From Hsuehochloa calcarea (taxonomy: Eukaryota; Streptophyta; Magnoliopsida; Poales; Poaceae), in assembly GCA_036346395.1 (NCBI GenBank), contig CM070594.1, positions 32,087,385-32,151,384 of the forward strand: 64,000 nt of DNA, written 5' to 3'. Under the pieces are notes generated by a model. That model saw nothing but the letters and a program-made list of their open reading frames with translations. It searched no databases and was not told where the DNA came from. This document shows, piece by piece, positions 1-9,626 of this stretch (the first letter of the stretch is position 1; each line of letters begins with the position of its first letter). Made by a program: the position numbers and the translations under genes.

Positions 1-247
1 CATCTTATGGCATTTCGCTTCCGCTGTCTAATTAGTTAATTGTATGTCTTTTGGCCGGTCGGCCTCCTTTTTGTAATAACTCTACTATGTATATCTTTTA
101 TTTTGTTAAGTGTTGCTTTGGTAAAGGGGTGTGTATACTGCATTTCTGGGAAGTATACATATCTCGAAGACATAGGTTATTTTGTTTGTGATGCTAGGGT
201 CAATTGGTGACTAAGCATTGCAAGCTTAATAAACTGGGGTCCTCACA
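1..247 (+). repeat. 3' end of a long gypsy-type LTR, cut by the window edge
   Basis: This stretch matches, on the opposite strand, the terminal part of solo LTR F (about 41611-41890). Shared landmarks in the same order are a 'catcttatggca' block, 'ttggccggtcggcc', 'tgtaataactct', 'ttctgggaagta' and the terminal 'gggtcctca'. The LTR therefore ends near 247 and its upstream part lies outside the window. No coding sequence is visible. The following 69 bases (248-316) are unassigned. Confidence 0.7.
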
Positions 248-316
248 CTGCCTTCGTTGGAGCTGCTGTCATCGGGCCGTTCGGAGCTCATTGGAGTTGG
301 CTATATAAGCCTATGC

Positions 317-1549
317 TGATACAGTCCCATGTACTACTCCAACTTTGGGTTGTGTTTCCAACTCACAACTTGAGGTTGCATCTTGTATTAGTGTTGTCTC
401 AATGGGTGGAAAACAGAAAGAACATGTATTGGCTGAGTGGCAGGAAGGCCGACAGGAAGGAAACCTAGTGCATGCGGCCCATGAGAAGAGGCCGAGTGTA
501 GGGCATGCAGCATACAACAGGAGGAGGCTGAGAGGGTGCGGAGTCCTGGCCACGCGTGCGAGGAGGCCAGCGCATGGAGTCCATCCGATGGCGCACTATG
601 CATAAGTGTGGGTCTAGGCATGTGGGCAAAGAAAGGCAATGTGGACTGGGAGGACTCCATACGGTGCATGAGAAGGAACTGGTGTACAAGGAGATTAGGA
701 AGGAAATCACTCAAGAAAAGGAAGGAACCAATGCATAGAAAGCATGGAATAAAGACACTTCTTGGTGGGTTCGGATCAGGCCAACTTTTGATTCGGAGAA
801 GATTGATTCCTATTTAATCTAAATTCGGATTGTATCTCTAGTCTTCGTGTATTATATATGTTGAGTCCTGAGTTGTAATGATCATGAATATAAGCATGAC
901 TATTTTTTGTTGTATTTTCTAGGAATGTCCAAGTTGGGTTAGGAGTTTGGAGCATGAGTTTAAATCAGGCATTAGGCTAGATGTGTCCGTGGGTATGGGT
1001 GTAGAAAAGCTTCGACTCTCCTTTGTATCCCGAGGGACATTTTTGCATTGAAGAAAATACAAGAAAATCGTCGGTGGTTTTGGCATACATGTCGTGTGTA
1101 TGTTCTTGAGATTTTCCCATGTAGGGTTTGTAAGAGTTGGCGTAGATAAAGGACGTGTTGTTCTTGATATTGTCCACATAATCTACATGATTCAATCTTC
1201 TAATTCGTTATCAATACTTTGTTCATAGTTTGGGAGGCTATTGTTGATCACTTCTACTTCGGGTCATGCTGAATTAGGGTGATTCAAAAACTTTTCAAGC
1301 TTGTTACTACGCTATGAAAGTCTTGTTACGGCACAAAAGACGGAGCGTTACTACTCCACCATCGGAGTTTTACTACATGCCAGCCTGAGTGTTACTGCAC
1401 GCAAACGAAGTGATACTACACTATCGTTGCAGTGTTATTGCACGAACGACATCGTGTTACTACACCACCGTCTCAGTGTTATTGCACTTTTGTTGTAGCA
1501 TGAAAGACCGGGCAACCCTTGTGCATCAATAGGAGGCTGATCTGTCTCA
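317..1549 (+). repeat. 5' LTR of gypsy A
   Basis: It starts TGATAC and ends CTGTCTCA, three bases before the primer-binding site. Its first 250 bases align with 2540-2884. A GC-rich purine-heavy block (about 440-560) is followed by an AT-rich block, then by a 22-bp tandem array near its 3' end. Open frames at 345-817 are incidental: they are short, overlap in several frames, and one strand simply mirrors the other. Confidence 0.7.
1303..1500 (+). repeat. 22-bp minisatellite in gypsy A LTR, nine units
   Basis: A GTTACTRCAC-like core recurs at 1303, 1325, 1347, about 1368, 1391, 1412, 1434, 1456 and 1478, a period of 22 (two steps of 21 or 23). The units differ at the spacer bases and some have GTTATTGCAC or GATACTACAC. 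The array ends about 50 bases before the LTR boundary, so it would be transcribed in the R/U5 region. Confidence 0.75.
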
Positions 1550-1552
1550 TCT

Positions 1553-1564
1553 TGGTATCAGAGC
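1553..1564 (+). other. Primer-binding site of gypsy A
   Basis: TGGTATCAGAGC matches the complement of the plant initiator Met-tRNA 3' end, the usual minus-strand primer site of many plant LTR elements. It lies three bases after the LTR end CA. Confidence 0.85.
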
Positions 1565-1918
1565 GTGGTTGCTCACGGTACACAAGAATTTTTCTTTACT
1601 GATTTCAGGGTGTCTGTGGTGCAGTTCATGATGCCAGGAGCAAGGAAGCATGATGAGAACGATGGTCCAGGTGTAGAGTTGGAGGCGCCCGCCTATGATG
1701 CTACTCTATCGCTAGACATACTTGTTCAATTCAACACTACTGTCAGCTACTTCCATCATAGAGAGAAGGTGTTGCTCACTAATGAAGCAAACTGTAGTTC
1801 AGAGAGTGAGGGAAGTGAAAAGTCAGAAATGGAGTATGAGGACACTCCTTTTGTGATGGGCCCTACTTTTGATCAAGTTGAAGCATCTATCAATCTGCTA
1901 GCTTAGAAGGTACAAGAA

Positions 1919-2090
1919 GAGAATGATGTCAATTGCTACTACGAGACCGATGCTAGTTTGATGACCCGGAAGATTGACCATGATGACACAACAATTGTGG
2001 AGAAGAGAATGATGTCAATTGCTACTACGAGACCGATGCTAGTTTGATGACCTGGAAGATTGACCATGATGACACAACAATTGTGGAGAA
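1919..2090 (+). repeat. 86-bp tandem duplication inside gypsy A
   Basis: The blocks 1919-2004 and 2005-2090 are near-identical (for example 'gatgacccgg' against 'gatgacctgg'). The second copy runs directly into the retropepsin frame. A short open frame at 1565-1906 upstream is acidic and unrecognised; it may be a gag remnant. Confidence 0.85.
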
Positions 2091-2595
2091 GGGACAACAT
2101 CCAGGAGTGTTCCAAATTGAATGCAAGATCAAGGGCAAAAGATGCAATCTTGTGATTGATGGAGGAAGCTACACCAATTTTATCAGCAAGGATGTAGTTG
2201 ATGCACTCTCGTTGACTACTTGGAGGCATCCTAAACAATACTACATGCAATGGCTTCACACTGTTGGTAAGCTCGAAATAACACATAAGGTGATAGTGCC
2301 CTTTTCTATCGATGGCTATGTTGACAAGGTGGAGTGTGACGTGGTATTGGTATTGATCCATGTGTGTCACCTACTATTGGGATGTCCATGGCAATTTGAT
2401 CGCGATGCTACTCATCAAGGGAGATCCAATTGGTATATGAAAATCAAATGTGGCATCGTGGTGTCCAACAAGAAGCTTGTCAAGAATACCTCAAAGCCGA
2501 GGATGGTTTTGCTTCAAGGGGGTGCGGGGGTGGGCAGGATGATACGACCCCAAGTGCTACTCAACTTTGGGGTGTGTTTCCAACTCAAAATCTAA
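2044..2595 (+). pseudogene. Retropepsin (aspartic protease) fragment of gypsy A
   Basis: The translation contains GVFQIECKIKGK, the active-site triplet as DGGSYTNFIS, and the C-terminal flap region HLLLGCPWQFDRD. This order (beta strand, D-G/T-G-S/A, then LLLGRPWQFDR) is the signature of the Ty3/gypsy polyprotein protease, which in an intact element cleaves Gag-Pol inside the virus-like particle. The active-site Asp is present (about residue 39), but the frame enters the 3' LTR soon after the domain, with no RT following. The fragment lies between an 86-bp tandem duplication and the LTR. It can produce no functional polyprotein. The DGGS and PWQFDR motifs make the family call strong. Confidence 0.8.
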
Positions 2596-2884
2596 GGTTG
2601 CCTCTTGTATTAGTGTTGTTTCAATGGGTGGAAAAGAGAAATAACATGTATTGCCCGAGAGGGTGGAGAGGGAGGAAGGTCGGGGGGACAAAACCTAGTG
2701 CATACAGCGCATGGGAAGAGGCCGAGTGCAGGGCATGTGGCATACAACAGGAGGAGGCCGAGAGGGAGTTGTTCGTATCCGTAAAGAGGGGAGAGTGCAG
2801 GGCATGTGGCATACAACAGGAGGAGGACGAGAGGGAGCCGTTCGTATCAGTAAAGAGGGGAGTGTGTGGAGTCTTGGCCACATG
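2540..2884 (+). repeat. Truncated 3' LTR of gypsy A
   Basis: It aligns with the first part of the 5' LTR from TGATAC onward. A purine-rich tract (about 2515-2539, 'caagggggtgcggggg') precedes it as the plus-strand primer. It contains a 69-bp tandem duplication and ends abruptly near 2884. Confidence 0.7.
2724..2861 (+). repeat. 69-bp tandem duplication in the 3' LTR of gypsy A
   Basis: Units 2724-2792 and 2793-2861 both begin GAGTGCAGGGCATGTGGCAT and include 'ttcgtatc' and 'gtaaagagggg'. The 5' LTR has only one matching unit (about 490-535), so the duplication arose after insertion or in the source copy. Confidence 0.8.
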
Positions 2885-3410
2885 TGTTTAACATCCCAAT
2901 TTCTGCGTATATTTTTAATTTTCAAAATAAAAGAAAGTAGTTAAATCTTATTGAGTTAATTAAAGCTTAATTTAAAATTTTGCCCTCTCTTTCTCGTCTA
3001 AGCCGCAGCCCACTATCCCGGCCCACCTGGGCCATCTCCCGTCTTTCCTGCCGTTGCTCTGCTCCAGTGCGAGCTGGCACCCACACCAGTGCCTTGCGCC
3101 AGCCGCACTCAAGCCATGCGCCAGGCCGCCCCCGTGCTCACACGTAGCCATCCCAATCCCACGCCATCCCGCACCGCGCCGCCCCCAAGCGCACCCTGAC
3201 CCCACCACCCATGCGTGCCTGCATCTGGACATATGCACGTGCATATATGCAATTGGGTGCCCACTAGCCAATACATATCTTACGGACCGTGGGCATGTGA
3301 TTTCCCACTAGCCGCACTCGTGTTTCCATAAGTCTTTCTCTCTCTATTGTCCTCTAAAATAGCTCGTATTATTTAAATCAAGTTAAAATAAAAACTCGTA
3401 TATTTGAAAC
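2885..3410 (+). repeat. LTR-like fragment (probable start of a gypsy LTR)
   Basis: It starts TGTTTAACATCCCAA, resembling the TGTAA(A/C)ATCCCAAA starts of LTRs C and F in this window. An AT-rich part is followed by a GC-rich block (3000-3250) as in those LTRs. No other end was found. The open frames at 2972-3311 are GC-rich, on both strands, and match nothing I recognise. Confidence 0.4.
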
Positions 3411-4270
3411 AAATCTTAGATGGGGTTGTTCTTGAAGAGAAAAGAGATAGAGTGGGGTGGTGGTCAGTTTTCGGTCAAGTCTTTATATAGATATTTGGCT
3501 AATGGGCGGAGGGGGGGTTACTAACTGGAAGCTCCAAAAGGTGTGGGCTAGGAGGATTCCTCTCAAAGTTAACATTTTCCCGTGGCAATTGTATCATAAT
3601 AGAATTCAAACAGCAGATCAACTTAAGATTAGAGGTTGGAAGGGGGAGGATATTTGTACCTTATGTGGAGTCTCTGGGGATGCTAATCATGTGCTCTTTA
3701 GATGTGTTTTTGCTAAGTTTGCTTGGTGTCGTATAAAGAGAGATTATGCACTGGGATAGAGTACCAGATTCTTTAGATAAGTTCCATCTTAGGTGGCTTG
3801 ATAAGAGGGGTGGTAATGAGTATCATATTGATTTATTTAGTTTTACAGTCTTGTCATGAACTCTTTGGAAAGTCAGAAACAAAGAAACGATTGAGATGAT
3901 TTACCCTAAACAACCAATTAAAGTTATGTTCAAATTAATATCTTATTTGCAGCGGGCATCTTTACCGAAGAAGCCGATCGAGTGAAGCTCGAGGAGTTGC
4001 TCGAGATGGCTGACGTCTGGATGAAGTCCTTTTGTGCCTTAGGGTAGTTCTTGCTGTTTCTTTCTTGCTGTAAGGGTTGGTGTGATGTAGTCGTGTTGGG
4101 CTGTGATTGCCAGACTGGTTTTGGTCTCTTTGTTTGGTGTCCTGGTTTGGATAGCTAACTGGTGTCCCAGTTGTCTGTGCTAGTTCCTTTTCTTTTGGAC
4201 TATTGTAAAATCTGTTAATTCGCTTTCTATAAAAGTCGTATTTTGCCTTTTAGAAAAATAAAATAAAATA
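3411..4270 (+). mobile_element. 5'-truncated LINE (L1-type) 3' fragment
   Basis: The stretch encodes the C-terminal zinc-binding region that follows reverse transcriptase in plant LINEs and ends in an A-rich tail (4253-4275, 'aaaaataaaataaaataaaa'). 'aaaactcgtatatt' at 3391 and 'aaaactcatatttt' at 4271 are a plausible imperfect target-site duplication flanking the insert. A 5'-truncated copy with a 3' A tail is the usual outcome of target-primed reverse transcription. Confidence 0.75.
3457..3759 (+). pseudogene. LINE reverse-transcriptase zinc-binding domain remnant (zf-RVT)
   Basis: The translation reads WKLQKVWARRIPLKVNIF, then CTLCGVSGDANHVLFRCVFAKFAW. The spacing W..(W/R).P.K...F and C-x2-C...H-x3-F-x2-C matches the zf-RVT family (PF13966) at the end of plant L1 ORF2. 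The preceding endonuclease and RT domains are absent through 5' truncation. Downstream, about 3780-3990, a shifted frame still shows the usual TLWKVRNKE-like tail, so at least one frameshift and one stop separate the two parts. The fragment has no independent function. The identification rests on the Cys/His spacing and the A-rich tail downstream. Confidence 0.75.
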
Positions 4271-4463
4271 AAAACTCATATTTTCTAAATCTGTTTGTTA
4301 CAATGAATCAATCCATTGCACTCGTGTTTTTGTGAACTCCAGCACACGATTTTTTTAACATAGTTGTATTGTTGTCCTTTCTTCTTTTTTATTTTTCTGA
4401 GAGTTGTATTGTTGTCCTGATCTAAAGATTTCGATGCGTAGCTTAAGGCCGTAGTTGGGCCAG

Positions 4464-4723
4464 TGCCACACACACTGTTTCTTTTTTTTCTTCAAGATGG
4501 ACGTTCATTAACATCCTGTGGTATTTAGTAGTTTTTTCTTTCCAGAACCCTGCAGAGATCTGCTTGTCTTTTGTATTAAGGCCATGTTTGATACAGCTTC
4601 CACTCTCAGCTTTTCAATCGATTCTTGTGGAGCCGTACCAAACACCCTGATTCTCAAAACCACTAGATTCTGCTTCTTGCGGGGAGCTGTCTCGAAAATG
4701 AACTAGCAACGAGAAGCAGCCTC
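4464..4723 (+). repeat. Flank segment, copy 1 of a duplication
   Basis: This 260-bp block, starting TGCCACACACACTG and ending GAGAAGCAGCCTC, is repeated almost perfectly at 5346-5606 (one extra T in the T run). It contains 116 bases of flank and the first 144 bases of the MITE that starts at 4580. Confidence 0.9.
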
Positions 4724-4899
4724 CCAATAGATTCTCGTGAGAATCCAACCTTCAGAAACTAAAATATCCTTTGAAGTTGAAGGTTTTTACCCATAAATGC
4801 CACTGAGTTACACAAATACAATTGAAGTATTACATCTAGGGGTGATATGGTCTATTTGCATGTAATCCTCCCTCATATGGTTTTTGGAGACAACCTACC
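4580..4899 (+). mobile_element. Tourist-like MITE, left part (interrupted)
   Basis: The left terminal inverted repeat, GGCCATGTTTGATACAGCT, pairs with AGCTGTACCAAACAGGGCC ending at 22344. TAA occurs directly outside both ends (4577-4579 and 22345-22347). A TAA duplication with a GGCC-TGTTTGG terminus fits PIF/Harbinger (Tourist) MITEs. The element would be about 430 bp without the gypsy B insertion. Confidence 0.8.
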
Positions 4900-5347
4900 T
4901 GACGAGGATCTAATAATCCTCATTTTATCTTTTATCTATAATTCTTATTATGGGTAAATATGATGTCACATAGTCCCCAGAAGTACCCCCTATATTTATA
5001 AGGGGGAGACCTACCAAGTGATTGTAAGATCTTCTACAATCACCCCCATAGTCGTAAGTCTTACTACGACTATATCATGGTCGTAAGTCCTTCTACGACC
5101 ACTACCTGGTCGTAAGTCTTTCTACGACCACTACCTAGTCGTAAGTCCTTCTACGACTATTGCACAGTCGAAAGCTCTACTACGACTTATACCCAGTCGT
5201 AAGTCATACTACGACCAAGTAAACCACGACCACCTTATAATCAAACCTACAAACGAGTGGGTCCAATTGATTAAGGAATCCGAACGGTCCATACGCACTA
5301 CTATTCCACGAAGTAATAGTGCTTAAATACCCCATTACCTCGGAATG
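4900..5347 (+). repeat. Partial first LTR of gypsy B
   Basis: It equals the first 448 bases of the complete LTR at 5607 with about three substitutions, and lies directly after the CTACC duplication. It breaks off at CGGAATG and continues into a copy of the upstream flank (5346-5606). It is therefore the original 5' LTR terminus, cut short. Confidence 0.9.
5020..5215 (+). repeat. Array of 20-nt hairpin units, LTR copy 1
   Basis: Units of the form GTCGTAAGTCCTTCTACGAC lie at 5051, 5080, 5109, 5138, 5167 and 5196, a period of exactly 29. A variant, GATTGTAAGATCTTCTACAATC, precedes them at 5020. In every unit the 6-nt ends are complementary (GTCGTA with TACGAC), giving a short stem and an 8-nt loop. 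The array lies in U3, upstream of the TATA box. Confidence 0.92.
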
Positions 5348-5606
5348 CCACACACACTGTTTCTTTTTTTTTCTTCAAGATGGACGTTCATTAACATCCT
5401 GTGGTATTTAGTAGTTTTTTCTTTCCAGAACCCTGCAGAGATCTGCTTGTCTTTTGTATTAAGGCCATGTTTGATACAGCTTCCACTCTCAGCTTTTCAA
5501 TCGATTCTTGTGGAGCCGTACCAAACACCCTGATTCTCAAAACCACTAGATTCTGCTTCTTGCGGGGAGCTGTCTCGAAAATGAACTAGCAACGAGAAGC
5601 AGCCTC
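5346..5606 (+). repeat. Flank segment, copy 2, between partial and complete LTR
   Basis: It is a near-perfect copy of 4464-4723. The left junction shares only TG with the partial LTR. The right junction abuts the exact TG start of the complete LTR at 5607. Confidence 0.9.
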
Positions 5607-5726
5607 TGACGAGGATCTAATAATCCTTATTTTATCTTTTATCTATAATTCTTATTATGGGTAAATATGATGTCACATAGTCCCCAGAAGTACCCCCTAT
5701 ATTTATAAGGGGGAGACCTACCAAGT

Positions 5727-5922
5727 GATTGTAAGATCTTCTACAATCACCCCCATAGTCGTAAGTCTTACTACGACTATATCATGGTCGTAAGTCCTTC
5801 TACGACCACTACCTGGTCGTAAGTCTTTCTACGACCACTACCTAGTCGTAAGTCCTTCTACGACTATTGCACAGTCGAAAGCTCTACTACGACTTATACC
5901 CAGTCGTAAGTCATACTACGAC
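5727..5922 (+). repeat. Array of 20-nt hairpin units, LTR copy 2
   Basis: It has the same seven units as at 5020-5215, offset by 707 bases and with the 29-nt period preserved. It ends about 250 bases before the TATA box at 6172. Confidence 0.92.
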
Positions 5923-6171
5923 CAAGTAAACCACGACCACCTTATAATCAAACCTACAAGCGAGTGGGTCCAATTGATTAAGGAATCCGAACGGTCCATA
6001 CGCACTACTATTCCACGTAGTAATAGTGCTTAAATACCCCATTACCTCGGAATGATAACTGCCAGACGGCGTGAAGAAGCCAATGCGCCGGTAATTACTG
6101 CCATCATGCGCCCATTACTGGCTCAATTAAGGCGCCTCTTCCGCAGGACAAAACGACTACTTCTTCACGAC

Positions 6172-6179
6172 TATATAAA
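6172..6179 (+). promoter_or_regulatory. TATA box of the gypsy B LTR promoter
   Basis: TATATAAA within 'cgactatataaagacatc'; the same box is at 21937-21944 in the 3' LTR. Transcription should start about 30 bases downstream, giving a 5' leader of roughly 240 bases to the LTR end. Confidence 0.65.
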
Positions 6180-6446
6180 GACATCAATCAGAGGATGAAA
6201 GGGAGGGCGAAACAGAGCAAGTCAAGGAGAAACACAAGTACTGTTCTCTGTAATAGTCCTAGTTTCTTGCTTGATCATCGAGAATCTGATCAATACCATA
6301 CACACACAGGAGTAGGGTTGTTATTCTCTCGGAGAAGGCTGAACTGTCTAAACATCCCGTGTCAACCACTCTGCGTGATTTCATCTCTAGGAGACCCCCC
6401 GAATCAAATAATCTTTACGTAAGATCGGTTCTAATACACCGACAGT

Positions 6447-6464
6447 TGGCGCCGACCGTGGGGA
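6447..6464 (+). other. Primer-binding site of gypsy B
   Basis: TGGCGCCGACCGTGGGGA lies two bases after the LTR end. TGGCGCC-N-CCGTGGGG is the primer-site form common in TAT/Athila-type plant gypsy elements, not the Met-tRNA form. Confidence 0.8.
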
Positions 6465-6516
6465 TCTTCCGGTAATCTCTTGTCAACATACTCTCTTTTT
6501 CCAATCTCATGCAATC

Positions 6517-8409
6517 ATGGCAGGAGAATGGAACGAGGAGAACTGGTTTGACTTGGCAGATTACGCAGACGTCGACATGGATGCCGGTTTCGACTACGAG
6601 CCGAGTGATGCATCCGCTGATGGTGATGTTGCCTCCGGAGATCATTCTCCAGGAAACGATCCCATCAATGGAGTTGAGGAGGGATCCTTATCCCCCACAA
6701 CGATACGTCCAATAGAGGAGCCAATTCCCTCAAAGGACAAGGGTCAATCTGACCAGAACCGCACCCAGGAGGACTCACGACACGACGAGAGTTTTTCCTC
6801 CAAGTGTCCAAGTCCCCCTCAGGCAGTCCGACCTGGTGAGACAAGTTCTGAGAGCCACCATTCCAGGACTCCACCAACATCTGGTGATCCTCTCTCTCAG
6901 GGTAACTCCAGAGAGGGTGGGATCAAGCATGCTTTTCCTGCAAATTCGACCGTCTCTCCGCAGATCTCATTTGCGGACGGAGACAGTTATAACCCAGAGT
7001 TCCCCTACCTGGAGGGGATTGCTCCAAGTCGCCAGATGGTGTCTCTCGAGTACTCCTCAAGCGGGGAGGCCTCGAGCGCAAGTGAGAATCATCAACGGGA
7101 GGTCTTCGTCCTTCCCACAAATCAGGGTCAGCCTCATGGAGGCCGAGATAGGAACACTTCCCGAAGATCACACACTGCGCCCCCTCGTGGTAATGGCAAG
7201 GGCACCACCGTGATGGGCCAGAACCAACACTGATGATGGCGAGGAAATCCTCGACATTCTCGCACTCCATTGAGAAGGTCTCAAGGATCTGATGAGGAGA
7301 ATTTTGAGGCCATCCGACGGAAGAAGATTGCAGCCCAGAAGAATCTACCGGGGCGCATTCAACATCAGTCGAAGGAGGTACGAGAACTCCAGGACATCAA
7401 CGACTTGCTCGAAAATCCTAATCAAGAGCTTGCTCGAACGCCAGGGTACGATCTCTTTGCTGAAGAGATTGCGCAAAGGCTTCGAACCGTGATGACAAAA
7501 CTGGAAGTACCTCGTCGACATCATTCAGATGGTCGTAGCAATACGACTTCCTCGGCTACCAGTCAATCAAATATTTCACCACGTAGAAATCGACATGGCC
7601 ATAAGCCGCATCGATCCCCTACTCGGAGAAATACATTTCGATTGGCTGATGATCAAGAAACCCCTCGGAGAGGTGATCATTCACCACTTCGACAAAGAAA
7701 TCCACAACGGATGGAGTACGAGGAGTATTCCTCTCGTAGAGCTGAAGCCTACTACAGGACAGGTCAGCCAATTGCTGGGTATCGTCGTATACGATCACCT
7801 GGTGACATTAACCCTTCTTTCCTGCAAAGAAGGCGTCAAGAAGTAATTACCGGATGCCGGGCATTTTCGCCTGACCTTCGAGCAGTTCGCTGGCCACCTC
7901 ATTTTCGACCAGTGAACATGGAGAAGTTTGATGGATCTCAAAATCCCATCGAATTTCTTCAGATCTATACAACAGCCGTCCGAGCAGCAGGAGGAGGAGA
8001 GCATGTAATGGCAAATTACCTTCCGACTGTGCTTGAAGGATCCGCTCGATCGTGGTTATTAAACCAACCACTCGAGTCGATCTACTCTTGGCAACACCTC
8101 TGCGATCTTCTACAGGCGAATTTCCAAAGCACATACAACCGCCCTGGAAAGGAAGACGACTTGCACCGGATAAAACAGAACAACAACGAGACTTTGCGTC
8201 TATTCATCAAACGCTTTAGTCAGGTTCGTAACTCAATTCCGAAAATTTCTGACTCATCTGTGATCAGGGCTTTTAAGCAAGGAGTCCGTAGTAGAAGGAT
8301 AACAGAGGATATTGCTTTGAATCCTCCTAACATCACTCTTGCTGAGCTCTTCGAGATGGCCGATCGATATCGATCGCTTCGAGGCGGTCGAGTGGAACAA
8401 CACTATTGA
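6517..8409 (+). pseudogene. Gag of gypsy B, interrupted by two stops
   Basis: One frame runs from ATG 6517 to 8409, broken by adjacent TGA TGA codons at 7231-7236. The first 238 residues are acidic and Ser/Pro-rich with no fold I recognise, and begin MAGEWNEENW. The second part has an Arg-rich linker and then the capsid-like retrotransposon gag domain (MEKFDGSQNPIEFLQIY, ..., SARSWLLNQPLESIYSWQHL, ..., LFIKRFSQVRN), which in intact elements assembles the particle shell. A further +1 shift near 8340-8409 is needed to reach the nucleic-acid-binding knuckle. Gag is the first gene after the primer site. The adjacent TGA pair could be decay or, less likely, regulated readthrough. Confidence 0.8.
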
Positions 8410-9595
8410 TCGAGAAACGTACACTCCTCGAGAGCCAGGTGAAGTTGGTAAGGACAAGAAAGCAAAGAAGACCAAGAAGAAAATAAAGAGTCAAAAACCA
8501 CAGACCAGTGGTTTCAAGGAGGTCTTGGCCGTGAAAGATAAAGAGCCCCAAACCACCAAGTCGTACCCTGATCAAGGCAAAGGTAAGCGCCCTGATCGTA
8601 GGAACGACAAACCAAGGTGGTGTCCTTTTCATAAAAAGGAAGGACATGACCTCCGAAACTGCCGAGTTTTCCAAAGAAAGCTCGAGGACTACTACAACGG
8701 CAAAGGGCCACTCCCCACTCTCGAGCAAGTAGGAAATACGAGTGGCCAAAAATCATCGGATGATGAAGAGATGTCGTTCCAAGATCCGCAACATACTGTA
8801 AAGCATATCTACGGAGGATCATCGACATACGAGTCGAAAGGACAACTCAAAGCTGCCGGACGAGAGGTAAATTCTATAGATGCTCCTCTTGTCAATAATC
8901 TACCAAAGTGGTCGGAAGTTACCATTTCTTTCGAGAAGGGTGACTGCCCGATCACTTCGAATCGATCAGGTCGTTATCCGATTGTGGTCGAACCCACCAT
9001 CAACAACTGTCGGGTCAATCGAGTGTTGGTTGATGGTGGCAGTTCCTTGAACATACTATTTACTAATGCCCTGGACGAGATGCAAGTACCCAGGACAAAG
9101 GTAAGACCGGTACGATACTCTTTTCATGGAATCGTACCGGGGTCTTCGGCCAAACCCATTGGCCAAGTTTCTCTTCCTTTAACATTTGGCTCACCAAATA
9201 ATTTCGAGATGTAGAAAGTTTCCTTTGATGTGGTCGATTTTGATACGGCATATAACGCCATACTCGGACGACCAACTTTGGCAAAATTCTTAATGGCTAC
9301 TCATTATGGGTATCAATGTCTTAAGATGCCAAGTCCCAAAGGACTGATCACAATTCATTGTGACAAAAAGATGGCGTATAATCTGCGGCCGTCGATCCTC
9401 GAGATGGTTGGCCAAATACCAACTCGAGATGAAAGTCGACCGACTAGCAAGTCGAAGCCTCAAAGTCGCACCAAAGCCGAACGACCAAGTCAAAGAGGTT
9501 CCTCTGGACGCAGAGAAACCCTCGAAGACTGTTCGCATTGGGGAAACTTCCGACCCCAAATAGGAAGACGCCCTCATCGCCTTCCTCCGAGCTAA
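8339..9595 (+). pseudogene. Gag zinc knuckle and retropepsin of gypsy B
   Basis: In the second frame a Lys-rich segment precedes WCPFHKKEGHDLRNC, a C-x2-H-x4-H-x4-C knuckle that binds RNA. The aspartic protease follows, with RVLVDGGSSLNIL as the active site and, after an in-frame TAG at 9212-9214, VDFDTAYNAILGRPTLAKF as the C-terminal strand. The active-site Asp is intact, but the TAG falls between the two halves of the protease domain. Beyond about 9400 the reading frame slips again: the expected linker toward RT continues in another frame to 9563. Context, motif order and spacing make the call firm. The gene cannot give an intact protease. Confidence 0.8.
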
Positions 9596-9626
9596 CGCAG
9601 ATGTCTTCGCGTGACAAGCATCCGAC

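Larger units (their letters stand above)
317..2884 (+). mobile_element. Truncated Ty3/gypsy retrotransposon A
   Basis: Two direct copies of an LTR start (TGATAC at 317 and 2540) flank a Met-tRNA-type primer-binding site (1553), a retropepsin fragment (2044-2595) and a G-rich polypurine tract just before 2540. Most of gag and all of RT, RNaseH and integrase are missing, so the interior is only about 990 bp. The 3' LTR stops at about 2884, where another LTR-like sequence begins. The element cannot move by itself; the large internal deletion and truncated LTR mark it as an old relic. No target-site duplication can be tested because the right end is lost. Confidence 0.75.
5607..6444 (+). repeat. 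Complete 5' LTR of gypsy B
   Basis: The 838-bp LTR runs TGACGAGG to CACCGACA and is followed by the primer site. It matches the 3' LTR at 21373-22232. It contains the hairpin array (5727-5922) and a TATA box, and ends in a conserved 'cggttctaatacaccgaca'. Confidence 0.92.

Noticed and set aside
345..817. Frames in the gypsy A LTR
   Set aside because: Short, overlapping in several frames, part of a repeated LTR.
5020..5215. CRISPR-like regular repeats
   Set aside because: Period 29 with palindromic units, but spacers are only 9 nt and the array is inside a plant LTR present in three copies.
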